Shown here piece by piece: positions 15,901 through 22,654 of a stretch of DNA of 48,073 bases. Position 1 is the first letter of the stretch. Each line of letters opens with the position of its first letter. Made by a program: the position numbers and the translations under genes. The notes under the pieces are model-generated. The model made no database searches. It was not told the DNA's origin and worked only from the letters and a program-made list of their open reading frames with translations. This stretch comes from Candidatus Cryptobacteroides onthequi (lineage in GTDB: Bacteria; Bacteroidota; Bacteroidia; Bacteroidales; UBA932): contig JAGHSA010000016.1 of assembly GCA_018066125.1 (NCBI GenBank), positions 1-48,073 of the forward strand, read 5' to 3'.

Positions 15901-16851
15901 CCGTTCTTCCGTGCCGATGAGCACTCGCAGACGATTGGGAGCGGCATCGGACTTCCTTACGCCCGTTCTCTTGCACGCGTACATGGTGGGGATATAATCG
16001 TGGAAGACGTGAAAGAACGGACATCATTCTGTGTCATATTGCCATACCAGCCATCTTCGGCTGCTCCCCATCCGGATACAGACAACACCAATAAGGATTC
16101 GAAAGAGAAGTGCCGTTGCATACTCATTGTTGAGGATAATTCCGATATGAGGGCCTTTGAGGAGCGTATACTCGCTCCTGATTATGCCATACTCTCTGCA
16201 TGCAACGGAGTGGATGCTCTGGAGATGCTCCGCAGCCGCAATGTCGACATGGTCATCAGTGATGTCATGATGCCGGAAATGGATGGCCTCGAACTGGTCA
16301 ACCGTATAAAAGGTGATATGATGTTATGCCATATCCCTGTAGTCCTGCTTACGGCAAAGACTTCAACTGAATCGAAGATCGAAGGCGCAAATGCAGGCGC
16401 TGACCTCTATGTGGAAAAGCCTTTCTCGCCTGATTATCTGAAGTCTGTCGTATCCAATATCTTCGTAAGCAGAGACAGGCTTGCGGAAAGAATACAGAAG
16501 TACCCTCTCAGTCCTATCGGTAACGTCTCTTCGTCGGAAGCGGACAATGAACTCATCACAAAAATCCATGACATCATCATGGATAATCTTCAGAATCCTG
16601 AATTCAGCGTGGATGACATAGCACGAGAACTGGCCATGAGCCGTTCAAGCTTCTATAGGAAGATCAAAGGGACCTTGAACATGAATCCTAACGAATATCT
16701 GAGACTGGAACGCCTGAAAGAGGCTGCAAGGCTTATTAAAGAGCGGAAGTATTCACTGACAGAAATAAGTTACATGGTCGGCTTCAGCTCTTCATCATAC
16801 TTCTCTAAATGCTTCCAGAAACAGTTCGGAATACAGCCGAAAGACTTTTAA
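12940..16851 (+). CDS. Hybrid two-component system regulator (sensor kinase, receiver and AraC output in one chain)
   Basis: 1303 residues from ATG 12940, opening with signal sequence MKQYMLFILLLLSQFKATA. Residues about 22-680 are a two-bladed-propeller periplasmic sensor with many Reg_prop repeats (YGFLWFGTRDGLNRYDG and others), then a Y_Y_Y domain (about 680-765). One membrane helix lies near 772-794. The cytoplasmic part has HisKA (NIAHEIRTPL, phospho-His H830), HATPase (NLLSNAMKYS; GSGIGLPYARSLA), a receiver (VDMVISDVMMPEMDGLE, phospho-Asp D1108) and an AraC helix-turn-helix (about 1215-1303; SRSSFYRKIKGTLNMNPNEY and GFSSSSYFSKCFQKQFG). All catalytic residues are present. It should sense an oligosaccharide in the periplasm and activate the divergent SusC operon. 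Composition is more AT-rich than the genes to its right. Confidence 0.95.
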   Translation: MKQYMLFILLLLSQFKATADNIQFETYTTADGLSQNTVTSIVQDQYGFLWFGTRDGLNRYDGVSFRSFRDTHVPGSGLDDNYIRKLTLGTDNTIWIGTTAGVFCYSYPLDRITRLQLPTMTDDPQQPPVECLETAENGDVWILTRNNIFVVRAGTDQAVLAFSSSDLLLTTIAHDNDRIYLSGSDGGLHYTDDEFATLNDVLDDDGNRMFKDDLVTCILPRQNGRLFLGMQRSGVAVIDPMSHGSRRLDLGVEASTDIFVRSILQNGEEELWIGTESGLFIYDLLSGECQHLKSSYYDDRALSDNAIYSIFKDSFGGIWVGSFFGGVNYLPADGKQIARYYPTGEKGSIKGKRVRDIRPDGKGCFWIGTEDAGLYHFNPKTGDFDFFEESRDFTNIHDLLIVGDKLWVSTFGQGIKVIDTATGRLKSYTAGDGFSNIDSDFIFSFLHTDDGKIYVGTVNTLQCYDSSSDRFEYVQGIGRGGFIRDLYVDSNGCMWVSAGMLGLYMRDPDSQDWHFFAHDPYDATSIPSNNISGIFEDSRHTLWLTTEGDGFCRYENGAFKTFNTSDGIPSDAVCTIVEDDRGYFWVSTFGGLALFDPVKEKVLDVFTQEDGLLSSQFNNKSGYKDETGRIWFGTINGLMSFSPQTLTKRRGKEEMQAYITDLYISDRHVSAGEDGSPLVKGIIGTESFSLSHRQNNITLRLVSPQYAHARSARIQYMMAGYDNDWRTLLSNGSQVSYPQLPPGRYEFLTKVSNADDSLRSMRIRVLPPWYRHWLAYVIYSFLLAAAFIVANKWVAENNNRKEAIRRHQYDVAKAKELYDSRISFYTNIAHEIRTPLTLINGPLEHLLNTDIPDDAKEDLRVMGKNSTRLLNLVNELLDFNKVEGQGLILDFIEVDVSDLISKTVYRFSSEAKQSGKNIVLSLPEQPVIAVLDAEAVTKVFSNLLSNAMKYSNTMITVSLETSEHSLFLRVINDGATIPAENREKIFEPFFRADEHSQTIGSGIGLPYARSLARVHGGDIIVEDVKERTSFCVILPYQPSSAAPHPDTDNTNKDSKEKCRCILIVEDNSDMRAFEERILAPDYAILSACNGVDALEMLRSRNVDMVISDVMMPEMDGLELVNRIKGDMMLCHIPVVLLTAKTSTESKIEGANAGADLYVEKPFSPDYLKSVVSNIFVSRDRLAERIQKYPLSPIGNVSSSEADNELITKIHDIIMDNLQNPEFSVDDIARELAMSRSSFYRKIKGTLNMNPNEYLRLERLKEAARLIKERKYSLTEISYMVGFSSSSYFSKCFQKQFGIQPKDF

Positions 16852-16876
16852 CGACCGCTGCTATCTCGTGAGGTCA
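16851..16876 (+). repeat. 26-bp direct repeat, right copy (bracketing the SusCD locus)
   Basis: Identical to 6157-6182 over 26 bases. It begins on the last base of the regulator's TAA stop codon, so the locus ends exactly where the repeat begins. Bases outside differ from the left copy. Confidence 0.85.
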
Positions 16877-16913
16877 GGCAGTGTCAATAATAAACAGAGC
16901 AGTCCTGCCGGAA

Positions 16914-16944
16914 TTGACATTCACCGCAAACTTGGTTAACTTTG
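16914..16944 (+). promoter_or_regulatory. Bacteroidota promoter (TTG, 20 bp, TAACTTTG) of the flavodoxin/ferredoxin gene
   Basis: TTG at 16914-16916 and TAACTTTG at 16937-16944 are 20 bases apart, the canonical -33/-7 arrangement, 21 bases before the ATG at 16966. Confidence 0.75.
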
Positions 16945-16965
16945 CAGTGTATATAACTGCAGATT

Positions 16966-17727
16966 ATGATATTCTGGTATTCGGGCTGTGGCAACAGCCG
17001 CTTTGTGGCTGAGGCCATTGCGAAAGGAATCTCGGATGAGATGACGTTCATTCCCGAGTGCGACGCCGACAACTATGAGATCGGCGAGGGCGAAAGCATC
17101 GGTTTCGTGTTCCCGGTGTATGCCTGGGGCGCGCCGAAGCTCGTGGAGGACTTCGTGAAGCGCGTGAAATGGCAGGGCAAGGCGGCGTACGTGTGGTTCG
17201 CATGCACATGCGGCGACGAGATGGGGCATACCCACCGCGATTTCAAGGCGGTGCTGGCCCAGAAAGGACTTGAGCTCGAAGGCACATTCTGCTTCCAGAT
17301 GCCGGAGACCTACCTGGCGATGCCGGGCTTCCATCTGGACACTCCGGAGGGTGCCGAGTGCAAGATTTTCGCTGCAAAGGCGAAGCTGCCGCAGGTGACG
17401 GAGCAGATTCTCGCGCATGCGAAGGTGGTGGACGAGATCGTGGGGCCATTCGCCGGACTCAAGTCCGGGCTCATACGCAAGGGCTTCAACGCCAACATGT
17501 CCGACAGGAAGTACCGCGCCGGCGAAGGATGCATAGGCTGCGGCACCTGCGAGAATGTGTGCCCTCTGGGCAATGTGCGCCTGGTGGACGGACGCCCGCA
17601 GTGGCAGGGACATTGCACGCAATGCATGGCGTGCTACCACCATTGCCCGACCAACGCGATCCAGATCGGGTCGTACACTGCCGGCAAGGGACAGTACTAT
17701 TTCCGGGACGAATATAAAACAACTTGA
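16966..17727 (+). CDS. EFR1-type flavodoxin/4Fe-4S ferredoxin protein
   Basis: 253 residues. The front is a flavodoxin-like domain: IFWYSGCGNSRFVAEAIAKG (residues 2-21) forms the FMN phosphate loop, and FVFPVYAWGAPKLVEDF the next conserved segment. The C-terminal part is a two-cluster ferredoxin with CIGCGTCENVCP (about 189-200) and CTQCMACYHHCP (about 218-229), each with the four-Cys spacing for a 4Fe-4S cluster. EFR1 family proteins are cytoplasmic electron carriers of anaerobes with unassigned partners. There is a good promoter upstream. The GH43 gene starts 5 bp after the stop, so both probably share a message although their roles look unrelated. The gene is visibly more GC-rich than the SusCD locus. 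Confidence 0.9.
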   Translation: MIFWYSGCGNSRFVAEAIAKGISDEMTFIPECDADNYEIGEGESIGFVFPVYAWGAPKLVEDFVKRVKWQGKAAYVWFACTCGDEMGHTHRDFKAVLAQKGLELEGTFCFQMPETYLAMPGFHLDTPEGAECKIFAAKAKLPQVTEQILAHAKVVDEIVGPFAGLKSGLIRKGFNANMSDRKYRAGEGCIGCGTCENVCPLGNVRLVDGRPQWQGHCTQCMACYHHCPTNAIQIGSYTAGKGQYYFRDEYKTT

Positions 17728-17732
17728 CAGAT

Positions 17733-18863
17733 ATGATGAAACGACTGCTGATCATCGCGCTCGCGTTCTGCACCGCCTGCGCGCAGAAAGGAACCACCGG
17801 GGACGCCGACATCGTGGCGATGGGCGACCCATTCGTGCTGCTGGCACAGGACGGCCACTACTACATGTACGGCACCCAGAATGATGCCGAAGGCTTCCAG
17901 GCGTACCGCTCCGACGACCTCAAGCACTGGGAAGAGCTTGGATATGTTTACCGCGGCCATGCCGAAGGCTCATGGACCAAGGACTGCTTCTGGGCACCGG
18001 AGGTGTACGAGAGGAACGGCAGGTACTACATGTTTTTCAGCTCCAACATGAAGGACAATCCCCAGAATGACCTGGAGGTATTCCGCATCGGAGTGGCGGT
18101 GTCCGAGCGCCCGGAGGGACCGTTCGTGGACATGTACGACCGTCCGGTGTTCGACCCCGGCTACCCTATCATCGACGCCAACGTATTCTGGGATGAGGAT
18201 GGCCGCTGCTACCTATACTACTCCCGCTGCTGCTACAAGCACGCTGTGGAGAGCGAGGTGGCTCAATGGGCACGAGCCAAGGGCCTCTACGACGAGATCG
18301 AGGAGAGCTGGGTGTACGGTGTGGAGATGAAGCCGGACTTCAGCGGCGTGATCGGCGAACCGCAGCTGCTGCTCTGTCCTCCGGCCACCATGGATGACGC
18401 CCAGAGCGAATGGGAAAGCCGCTCCGTCACCTGCGGCGAGGCCAACCGCCGCTGGACCGAGGGCTCGCACCTCATCAAGAGGGACGGCATCTACTACATG
18501 ATGTACTCCGCCAATTTCTTCGGCGGCGAGAACTACGCCATCGGCTACGCGACTTCGGACTCCCCTCTCGGGCCATATGTCAAGTCCGCGGACAACCCGA
18601 TCTTCGAGAAAACCGTCTGTGCCGTCCAGAATGACAGCGGCAAGGGCCCTGCAGCTGAGAGCGGCTCCGGCAATGACAGCCCGGCATCAGGCGCCCGCAT
18701 GGATGTCACAGGCGTCGGCCACAATTCAGTCACCTATTCCCGCGACGGCAATACCACCTACTGCGTCTATCACGGCCGCACAGCAGCCACCGGCGACGCC
18801 CGCATAGTCTTCGTCAGCGAGATCGACTTCCGCGACGGCCACATCATCGTGACCAGGAGGTAG
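17733..18863 (+). CDS. GH43 family glycosidase lipoprotein
   Basis: 376 residues from ATG 17733 (17736 is equally possible). MMKRLLIIALAFCTAC is a lipoprotein signal. The five-bladed propeller of glycoside hydrolase family 43 carries its three acids in order: GDPFVLL (catalytic base Asp), PIIDANVFWDEDG (pKa-tuning Asp) and RWTEGSHLIKRDGIYYMMYS (acid Glu). The WAPEVYERNGRYYMFFSS motif lies between the first two. Members hydrolyse arabinan, arabinoxylan side chains or xylo-oligosaccharides; this sequence does not decide between them. An unusual S/G/A-rich insert (about residues 292-323) separates FEKTVCAVQ from the conserved GVGHNSVTYS. A perfect hairpin terminator follows. Confidence 0.88.
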   Translation: MMKRLLIIALAFCTACAQKGTTGDADIVAMGDPFVLLAQDGHYYMYGTQNDAEGFQAYRSDDLKHWEELGYVYRGHAEGSWTKDCFWAPEVYERNGRYYMFFSSNMKDNPQNDLEVFRIGVAVSERPEGPFVDMYDRPVFDPGYPIIDANVFWDEDGRCYLYYSRCCYKHAVESEVAQWARAKGLYDEIEESWVYGVEMKPDFSGVIGEPQLLLCPPATMDDAQSEWESRSVTCGEANRRWTEGSHLIKRDGIYYMMYSANFFGGENYAIGYATSDSPLGPYVKSADNPIFEKTVCAVQNDSGKGPAAESGSGNDSPASGARMDVTGVGHNSVTYSRDGNTTYCVYHGRTAATGDARIVFVSEIDFRDGHIIVTRR

Positions 18864-18885
18864 CGCAGGACGCGCTGGAATATGA

Positions 18886-18913
18886 AAAAGGCGGCCGGAT
18901 CCGGCCGCCTTTT
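18886..18913. terminator. Perfect 28-bp palindrome, bidirectional terminator
   Basis: AAAAGGCGGCCGG at 18886 and its exact complement through 18913 make a GC-rich stem flanked by A-run and T-run, so it can end transcription of both the GH43 gene (plus) and the convergent barrel gene (minus). Confidence 0.85.
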
Positions 18914-18927
18914 CACATGTCTGTGAG

Positions 18928-19557
18928 CTAGAAGAGGTATGCCACTCCGAGATTGATCTCTTTGCGGTGGAGAGCAACGCTGTCAGAAGCCTTGTCACGG
19001 TCAAGCAAACCGTAGTTGTAACCGGCTGTCACGCGTATCATGCTCATGATGTCAAGTCCGACACCGCCGCCCAGAAGCACGTCGAAACGGCCATAGTTGC
19101 CATCCTTGTATAGGTCGATTGTCTTGTCCGCAGAGAAGAGTCCTGCAATATCTCCGCTGACCTTATAATTCGAAGTCAGACCGACATTCACAGTCGGACC
19201 GGCAAAGACAAACACCTTGAGGTCGCCGCTCAGATCCACGCCGAAACTGAAATCCAGAGGGATGTTCATATACATCTCAGTGAGAGTTCCCTTGCCACTG
19301 ATCCACGAACCGACAGCAGCAGTGTTGCTCTTGGTGAGCGCACTGAAATAGAAGCCTGGAGTGAAATTCACAGGTCCCACAGGAAGAGTATATCCCACAC
19401 CCGCATAGAAGCCATTGATCGGATCAGCCTTAGTCGACCTGTCTCCAGCCTTGGTAGTAGTCAACGAATTCAGATAACCCGCGCCCACGCTCGCCTGAGC
19501 GAACGAAGTGCCTGCCGCAAGAGCGACAGCGATGATAGTAACAATAATCCTTTTCAT
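18928..19557 (-). CDS. Small outer-membrane beta-barrel protein
   Basis: 209 residues with signal peptide MKRIIVTIIAVALAAGTSFA. The mature part alternates aromatic/hydrophobic and polar residues in strands (GFYAGVGYTLPVGPVNFTPG, VFVFAGPTVNVGL, DVLLGGGVGLDIMSMIRVTA) and ends INLGVAYLF with the terminal Phe typical for barrels inserted by BamA. This matches the eight-stranded outer-membrane barrel (PorT/OmpX-like) families of Bacteroidota. The ligand or partner cannot be told. It is a single-gene unit converging on the GH43 gene across a shared terminator. Confidence 0.85.
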   Translation of the reverse strand: MKRIIVTIIAVALAAGTSFAQASVGAGYLNSLTTTKAGDRSTKADPINGFYAGVGYTLPVGPVNFTPGFYFSALTKSNTAAVGSWISGKGTLTEMYMNIPLDFSFGVDLSGDLKVFVFAGPTVNVGLTSNYKVSGDIAGLFSADKTIDLYKDGNYGRFDVLLGGGVGLDIMSMIRVTAGYNYGLLDRDKASDSVALHRKEINLGVAYLF

Positions 19558-19767
19558 GATAAAGTCAATTAAAGTTTAAACCTTCCCCCCTCACAACAAC
19601 AATCGTTCCCAGACGAGACACTGACAGCCCACTTGACGTCTATTTTACAACAGACAGAGGCATTTCTGCAACACAACAAAGTCTCACCAGCTATACCACA
19701 CACCACACCTCCCAACAAGCCAGATAAGCCCTCAACCATACACAAACTCCGCCACATCCGCCCTATT
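19558..19767. other. Intergenic gap without recognised genes
   Basis: C-rich, AC-rich sequence on the plus strand between the barrel gene's start and the terminator of the next minus-strand gene. A reading frame on the minus strand is Cys-rich and lacks protein character. No TAnnTTTG box was found for the barrel gene, whose promoter should lie here. Confidence 0.5.
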
Positions 19768-19804
19768 CAAAAAAGACAGACAGGGTCTCCCCTGCCTGTC
19801 TGAT
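19768..19804 (-). terminator. Rho-independent terminator of the second fimbrillin-like lipoprotein gene
   Basis: Read on the minus strand, CAGACAGGCAGGG pairs with CCCTGTCTGTC (one small bulge) and is followed by a run of six T, the standard intrinsic terminator, about 62 bp past the stop at 19866. Confidence 0.8.
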
Positions 19805-19865
19805 ACAAAGCAAATCCGCTGCGGCCACCGGTTTTCCAAACCACGCAGCCGCCAGCTGACAAGTA

Positions 19866-21965
19866 TTACTCGTATGTAACCTGAATATCCCAAATTCTCA
19901 CTGCACCATTTGCTGTAATAAAACCAGTACTAAGGCCAAGGTCTGAAGCATCTATTGAAACAGTAGACGTTCCCGTTCCAGATACCACACCTTCTCCAGC
20001 AGCAGCAGTAGATTTACTAGAACTAAAGAACAATGTGGCTGAATTTCCGGCACCTGTCATGGGTAGACTGCTACTAGAGACAGTCATCTTTATTGATTTT
20101 ATGGTACCTGATAATTCTGGAATCTGAACATAATACGCAACACCTGATGCATATTTCTTAATTTGCAAGTACTGTTCATCTTTTGTGGCATTACTGTGGA
20201 AGTTTTTTATAGCATATGCCGCATATGTCTTGCCATCTGATGATGTCAATGAATATTCAGCATAGCCATTAGCTGCATCACCTGCGTTAATGATATTTTC
20301 ATTAGTCAAGAGTGAGACTTTTGAAGTACTGCTTTTCTCACTGACAGAGATTAAGTATGTTGCTGATTTTTCTGTAACGCCATCAGAATATGTTACAGTA
20401 ACAGTCTGATTTCCAAGGACTGAAGTATCGTACCCACTGAATGAAGCACGAGATGTCACATCTACGATAGAGCCATCAGAGTAATTTGCAGTTACTGTTC
20501 CTCCAAACGACCATGCTGTATTCTGTTCAAAGGAAACTGATGGATCTGATATTGTTAGCGACTCAAGAACAGGCTCCGCAGAATAAACTTTTATATCATC
20601 AACTCTGACGTTGGATGTTGATGTCGGTATCTTTTCCGGCATTGATACTTTAAACATCAACTGGGCATTTTCAAGCGTTGAAGGAGCTACATACTTGTAG
20701 ACTTTTGTAGATGATGACAAAGTAAAGGTCTGAGCTAGAGTCCAGTCAGAGCCCACATTATAATACAAAGACACATTCAGCCCGTTGGTTGCCGCCGCAG
20801 AGAACGAAACCATTTTCACCTTTGTAAAGGAGAACAATGTTTTGGTATAGCCTAAGGCAGCTGCAGTACTAGTATACCACCTCAGCTGCATAGAATTGTT
20901 GCCACTAAGCTTACTGTTAGTTGAAACAGTACCATAATATGTAGCCCACTTTGCTCCTTCAGGGCCGTCAATTGCCTCATTTGAGTTATTATATGTCGTG
21001 CCTGGCACAAAAGACTCCTCAAAAGTCTCGATGAAAACAGCCTTTTCTGTATTAACAGATGGCAGAGTCTCTTCACCCTTGTCATAATAGAAGCCTATCG
21101 TCTTGATCTTACCAGGAACGAAAGACACGGCCTTGGTGAGATCAATAGTCTTCTCATAACCATTGACTGAAATCTGAAGATTCTGACCTGCCGCTGCATC
21201 GAAAGGGCGAATTGCCAAATAATATGTAGCTTCTGCACCCTGAGCCAATGCGCTTGCTCCGATTACATTGAGAATTGCTGTACTGGCCACATATTTCGCA
21301 TCGCTTGAGGTACATACCAAAGACTCTCCTGCAAAGTCAACATAGAAAGTACCCACTACAACATCCGGTGCTGTGAACTGAACATTAGTTACAGTAAGAG
21401 GACTTGATGTTGTATTCTTCACCTTGACAGCCACCACAGAAGCCACCTGATTCATAGAGAATGATGGTGTCTGGTCTTTGGCAACACCTGAAAGTTTGCC
21501 ATAAAGAGGAACATTCTTTCCTGCAAGATGGCTCATGTCGTCATTACCATTCTGTTTCTGCACCCCATTATAAGCAGATCCGATAGTAGCATATCCTACA
21601 GTCTTTGCACCTGGCGTTACCATCTTTGAGATATATGGATAGAAAGCATACCAGTCATTTGAGGAAGAAAGCTCACCACTCACCTCTCCATTAAATGTGT
21701 TGTCTGAAGTAAAGGCAAAGCCACCATCATTTTCGTATGTTGTAGAGCCCGCTGCTGCATGGAAGATATTGAGAGAGTCTTTTGCAGACCAGACAACTCC
21801 ATTCATATCTTCGTTTACTGCAGTCTTTGTGTCGGGAGTAGAGGCAAAAATAGAAAAAGAGCTGTTTCCTGACTCTGAAACCTCAGGAGCGACCTCCTGT
21901 GTGCAGCTTGCAAGACCGATGGTGGCAAGAGCTGCAATTGAAAGTGAGAAAAGTTTTTTCATCAT
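19866..21965 (-). CDS. Fimbrillin-like lipoprotein with Ig-like domain
   Basis: 699 residues from the first of two ATGs (21965/21962), chosen because a strong ribosome site lies just upstream and MMKKLFSLSIAALATIGLASC is a lipoprotein signal (Cys21). The frame is open further upstream, but there it overlaps the short peptide gene. Residues about 25-320 are fimbrillin-like (GVVWSAKDSLNIF; DWYAFYPYISKM; the YYLAIRPFDAAAG strand). About 330-510 looks like a jelly-roll carbohydrate-binding-type module (FIETFEESF to RVDDIKVYS). About 520-600 is a Big_3-type Ig domain (YSDGSIVDVTSRASFSGYD). The last 100 residues are Ser-rich beta structure. The likely role is surface adhesion or a fimbrial tip/accessory component. 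Partner peptide gene upstream, terminator downstream. Composition is clearly more AT-rich than its neighbours. Confidence 0.8.
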   Translation of the reverse strand: MMKKLFSLSIAALATIGLASCTQEVAPEVSESGNSSFSIFASTPDTKTAVNEDMNGVVWSAKDSLNIFHAAAGSTTYENDGGFAFTSDNTFNGEVSGELSSSNDWYAFYPYISKMVTPGAKTVGYATIGSAYNGVQKQNGNDDMSHLAGKNVPLYGKLSGVAKDQTPSFSMNQVASVVAVKVKNTTSSPLTVTNVQFTAPDVVVGTFYVDFAGESLVCTSSDAKYVASTAILNVIGASALAQGAEATYYLAIRPFDAAAGQNLQISVNGYEKTIDLTKAVSFVPGKIKTIGFYYDKGEETLPSVNTEKAVFIETFEESFVPGTTYNNSNEAIDGPEGAKWATYYGTVSTNSKLSGNNSMQLRWYTSTAAALGYTKTLFSFTKVKMVSFSAAATNGLNVSLYYNVGSDWTLAQTFTLSSSTKVYKYVAPSTLENAQLMFKVSMPEKIPTSTSNVRVDDIKVYSAEPVLESLTISDPSVSFEQNTAWSFGGTVTANYSDGSIVDVTSRASFSGYDTSVLGNQTVTVTYSDGVTEKSATYLISVSEKSSTSKVSLLTNENIINAGDAANGYAEYSLTSSDGKTYAAYAIKNFHSNATKDEQYLQIKKYASGVAYYVQIPELSGTIKSIKMTVSSSSLPMTGAGNSATLFFSSSKSTAAAGEGVVSGTGTSTVSIDASDLGLSTGFITANGAVRIWDIQVTYE

Positions 21966-21970
21966 AAAAT

Positions 21971-21977
21971 CCTCCTT
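21971..21977 (-). promoter_or_regulatory. Perfect Shine-Dalgarno (AAGGAGG) of the lipoprotein gene
   Basis: On the minus strand TAAGGAGG merges the TAA stop of the peptide gene with a full Shine-Dalgarno, five bases before ATGATG. Strong Shine-Dalgarno sites are rare in Bacteroidota, and this position suggests translational coupling between the peptide and the lipoprotein. Confidence 0.7.
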
Positions 21978-22134
21978 AGCAGCTGAGATCCGGGTCCTCT
22001 GTTTCCTTTTCGAACCAATTGATATTGGAGTCAACATCACTGTTACACATGATTCCCTCAACATTGACAGTGAGGGTCTTGAGGACCGGGGTTTTGTAGG
22101 CGGTCTTCTCAATGCAAATAGGTTTCTTGTTCAT
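21976..22134 (-). CDS. Short peptide (52 residues) leading the second fimbrillin-like lipoprotein
   Basis: The ATG at 22134 opens MNKKPICIEKTAYKTPVLKT, then a strand-like LTVNVEG, a small/polar segment (IMCNSDVDSNINWF) and an acidic end EKETEDPDLSC. This is the same order as the peptide at 3254-3418: charged start, Y-x-(A/T)-P, strand, small-residue segment, acidic tail with an aromatic. The gene has its own canonical promoter (22219-22248), and its stop overlaps the ribosome site of the lipoprotein gene. No signal peptide; three Cys (residues 7, 30 and 52, the last being the final residue). Function unknown. It could be a leader peptide, a small partner of the lipoprotein, or a signal peptide-type product needing its own exporter. 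Confidence 0.65.
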   Translation of the reverse strand: MNKKPICIEKTAYKTPVLKTLTVNVEGIMCNSDVDSNINWFEKETEDPDLSC

Positions 22135-22218
22135 GGTATTATGTAAATTGTAATTTTGATTTTGTCGAATCAAATGGCGTCTTGCCAGCCTTTCGCTTCA
22201 CAGCGTAGGAAAATCTTG

Positions 22219-22248
22219 CAAATTTAACATTATTTGACGACGTGCCAA
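22219..22248 (-). promoter_or_regulatory. Canonical promoter (TTG, 19 bp, TAAATTTG) of the peptide/lipoprotein operon
   Basis: On the minus strand TTG (22248-22246) and TAAATTTG (22226-22219) are 19 bases apart, an exact Bacteroidota -33/-7 promoter. The leader to the peptide ATG at 22134 would be about 80 bases. Confidence 0.75.
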
Positions 22249-22340
22249 TGAATTAAGTGCATAATTATCAACAGGAATCTGTTGAGATATGCGGCAAGGA
22301 GGTGGATTGTAAGGATCTGTGAGCGGCCGGTCTGTCGGGG

Positions 22341-22495
22341 GATTTTGGCAGAAATTGTTTTTGCTTACACCCATTACAGGTATCTGTGGGCGGGGTCGGC
22401 GGAAACGAAGCATAGCTGCAGGGCCTTTCGTTTCTGCCGACCCCCATTCTGGCATACTGTAGGGCATATGGACAAAAACAGTCTGTGCCAAAATC
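22341..22495. repeat. Palindromic interspersed repeat, copy 3 (diverged)
   Basis: This 155-bp element aligns end to end with copies 1 and 2 in the same orientation but is clearly diverged. Here the ends form a perfect 10-bp inverted repeat (GATTTTGGCA against TGCCAAAATC), continuing through TGTTTTTG-type arms. The inner stem is longer than in the other copies: GGGGTCGGCGGAAACGAA (22393-22410) against TTCGTTTCTGCCGACCCC (22427-22444) with one mismatch, around a loop that keeps CTGCAG. It lies about 93 bp upstream of the peptide/lipoprotein promoter. Confidence 0.85.
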
Positions 22496-22654
22496 AGTGA
22501 CCGCTCAAATATCGGCCATGCCAGGACCAGAATAGCCCCAAGACTAGTCCATGCCCGAAGCGGCTGTCGCCCAAATGCTGATTGTCCCAATAACGAACTA
22601 CGCCGAAACAGACCGCGCCAAGAACGACCCCATGTCCGCGCAATGAGCAGTAGA

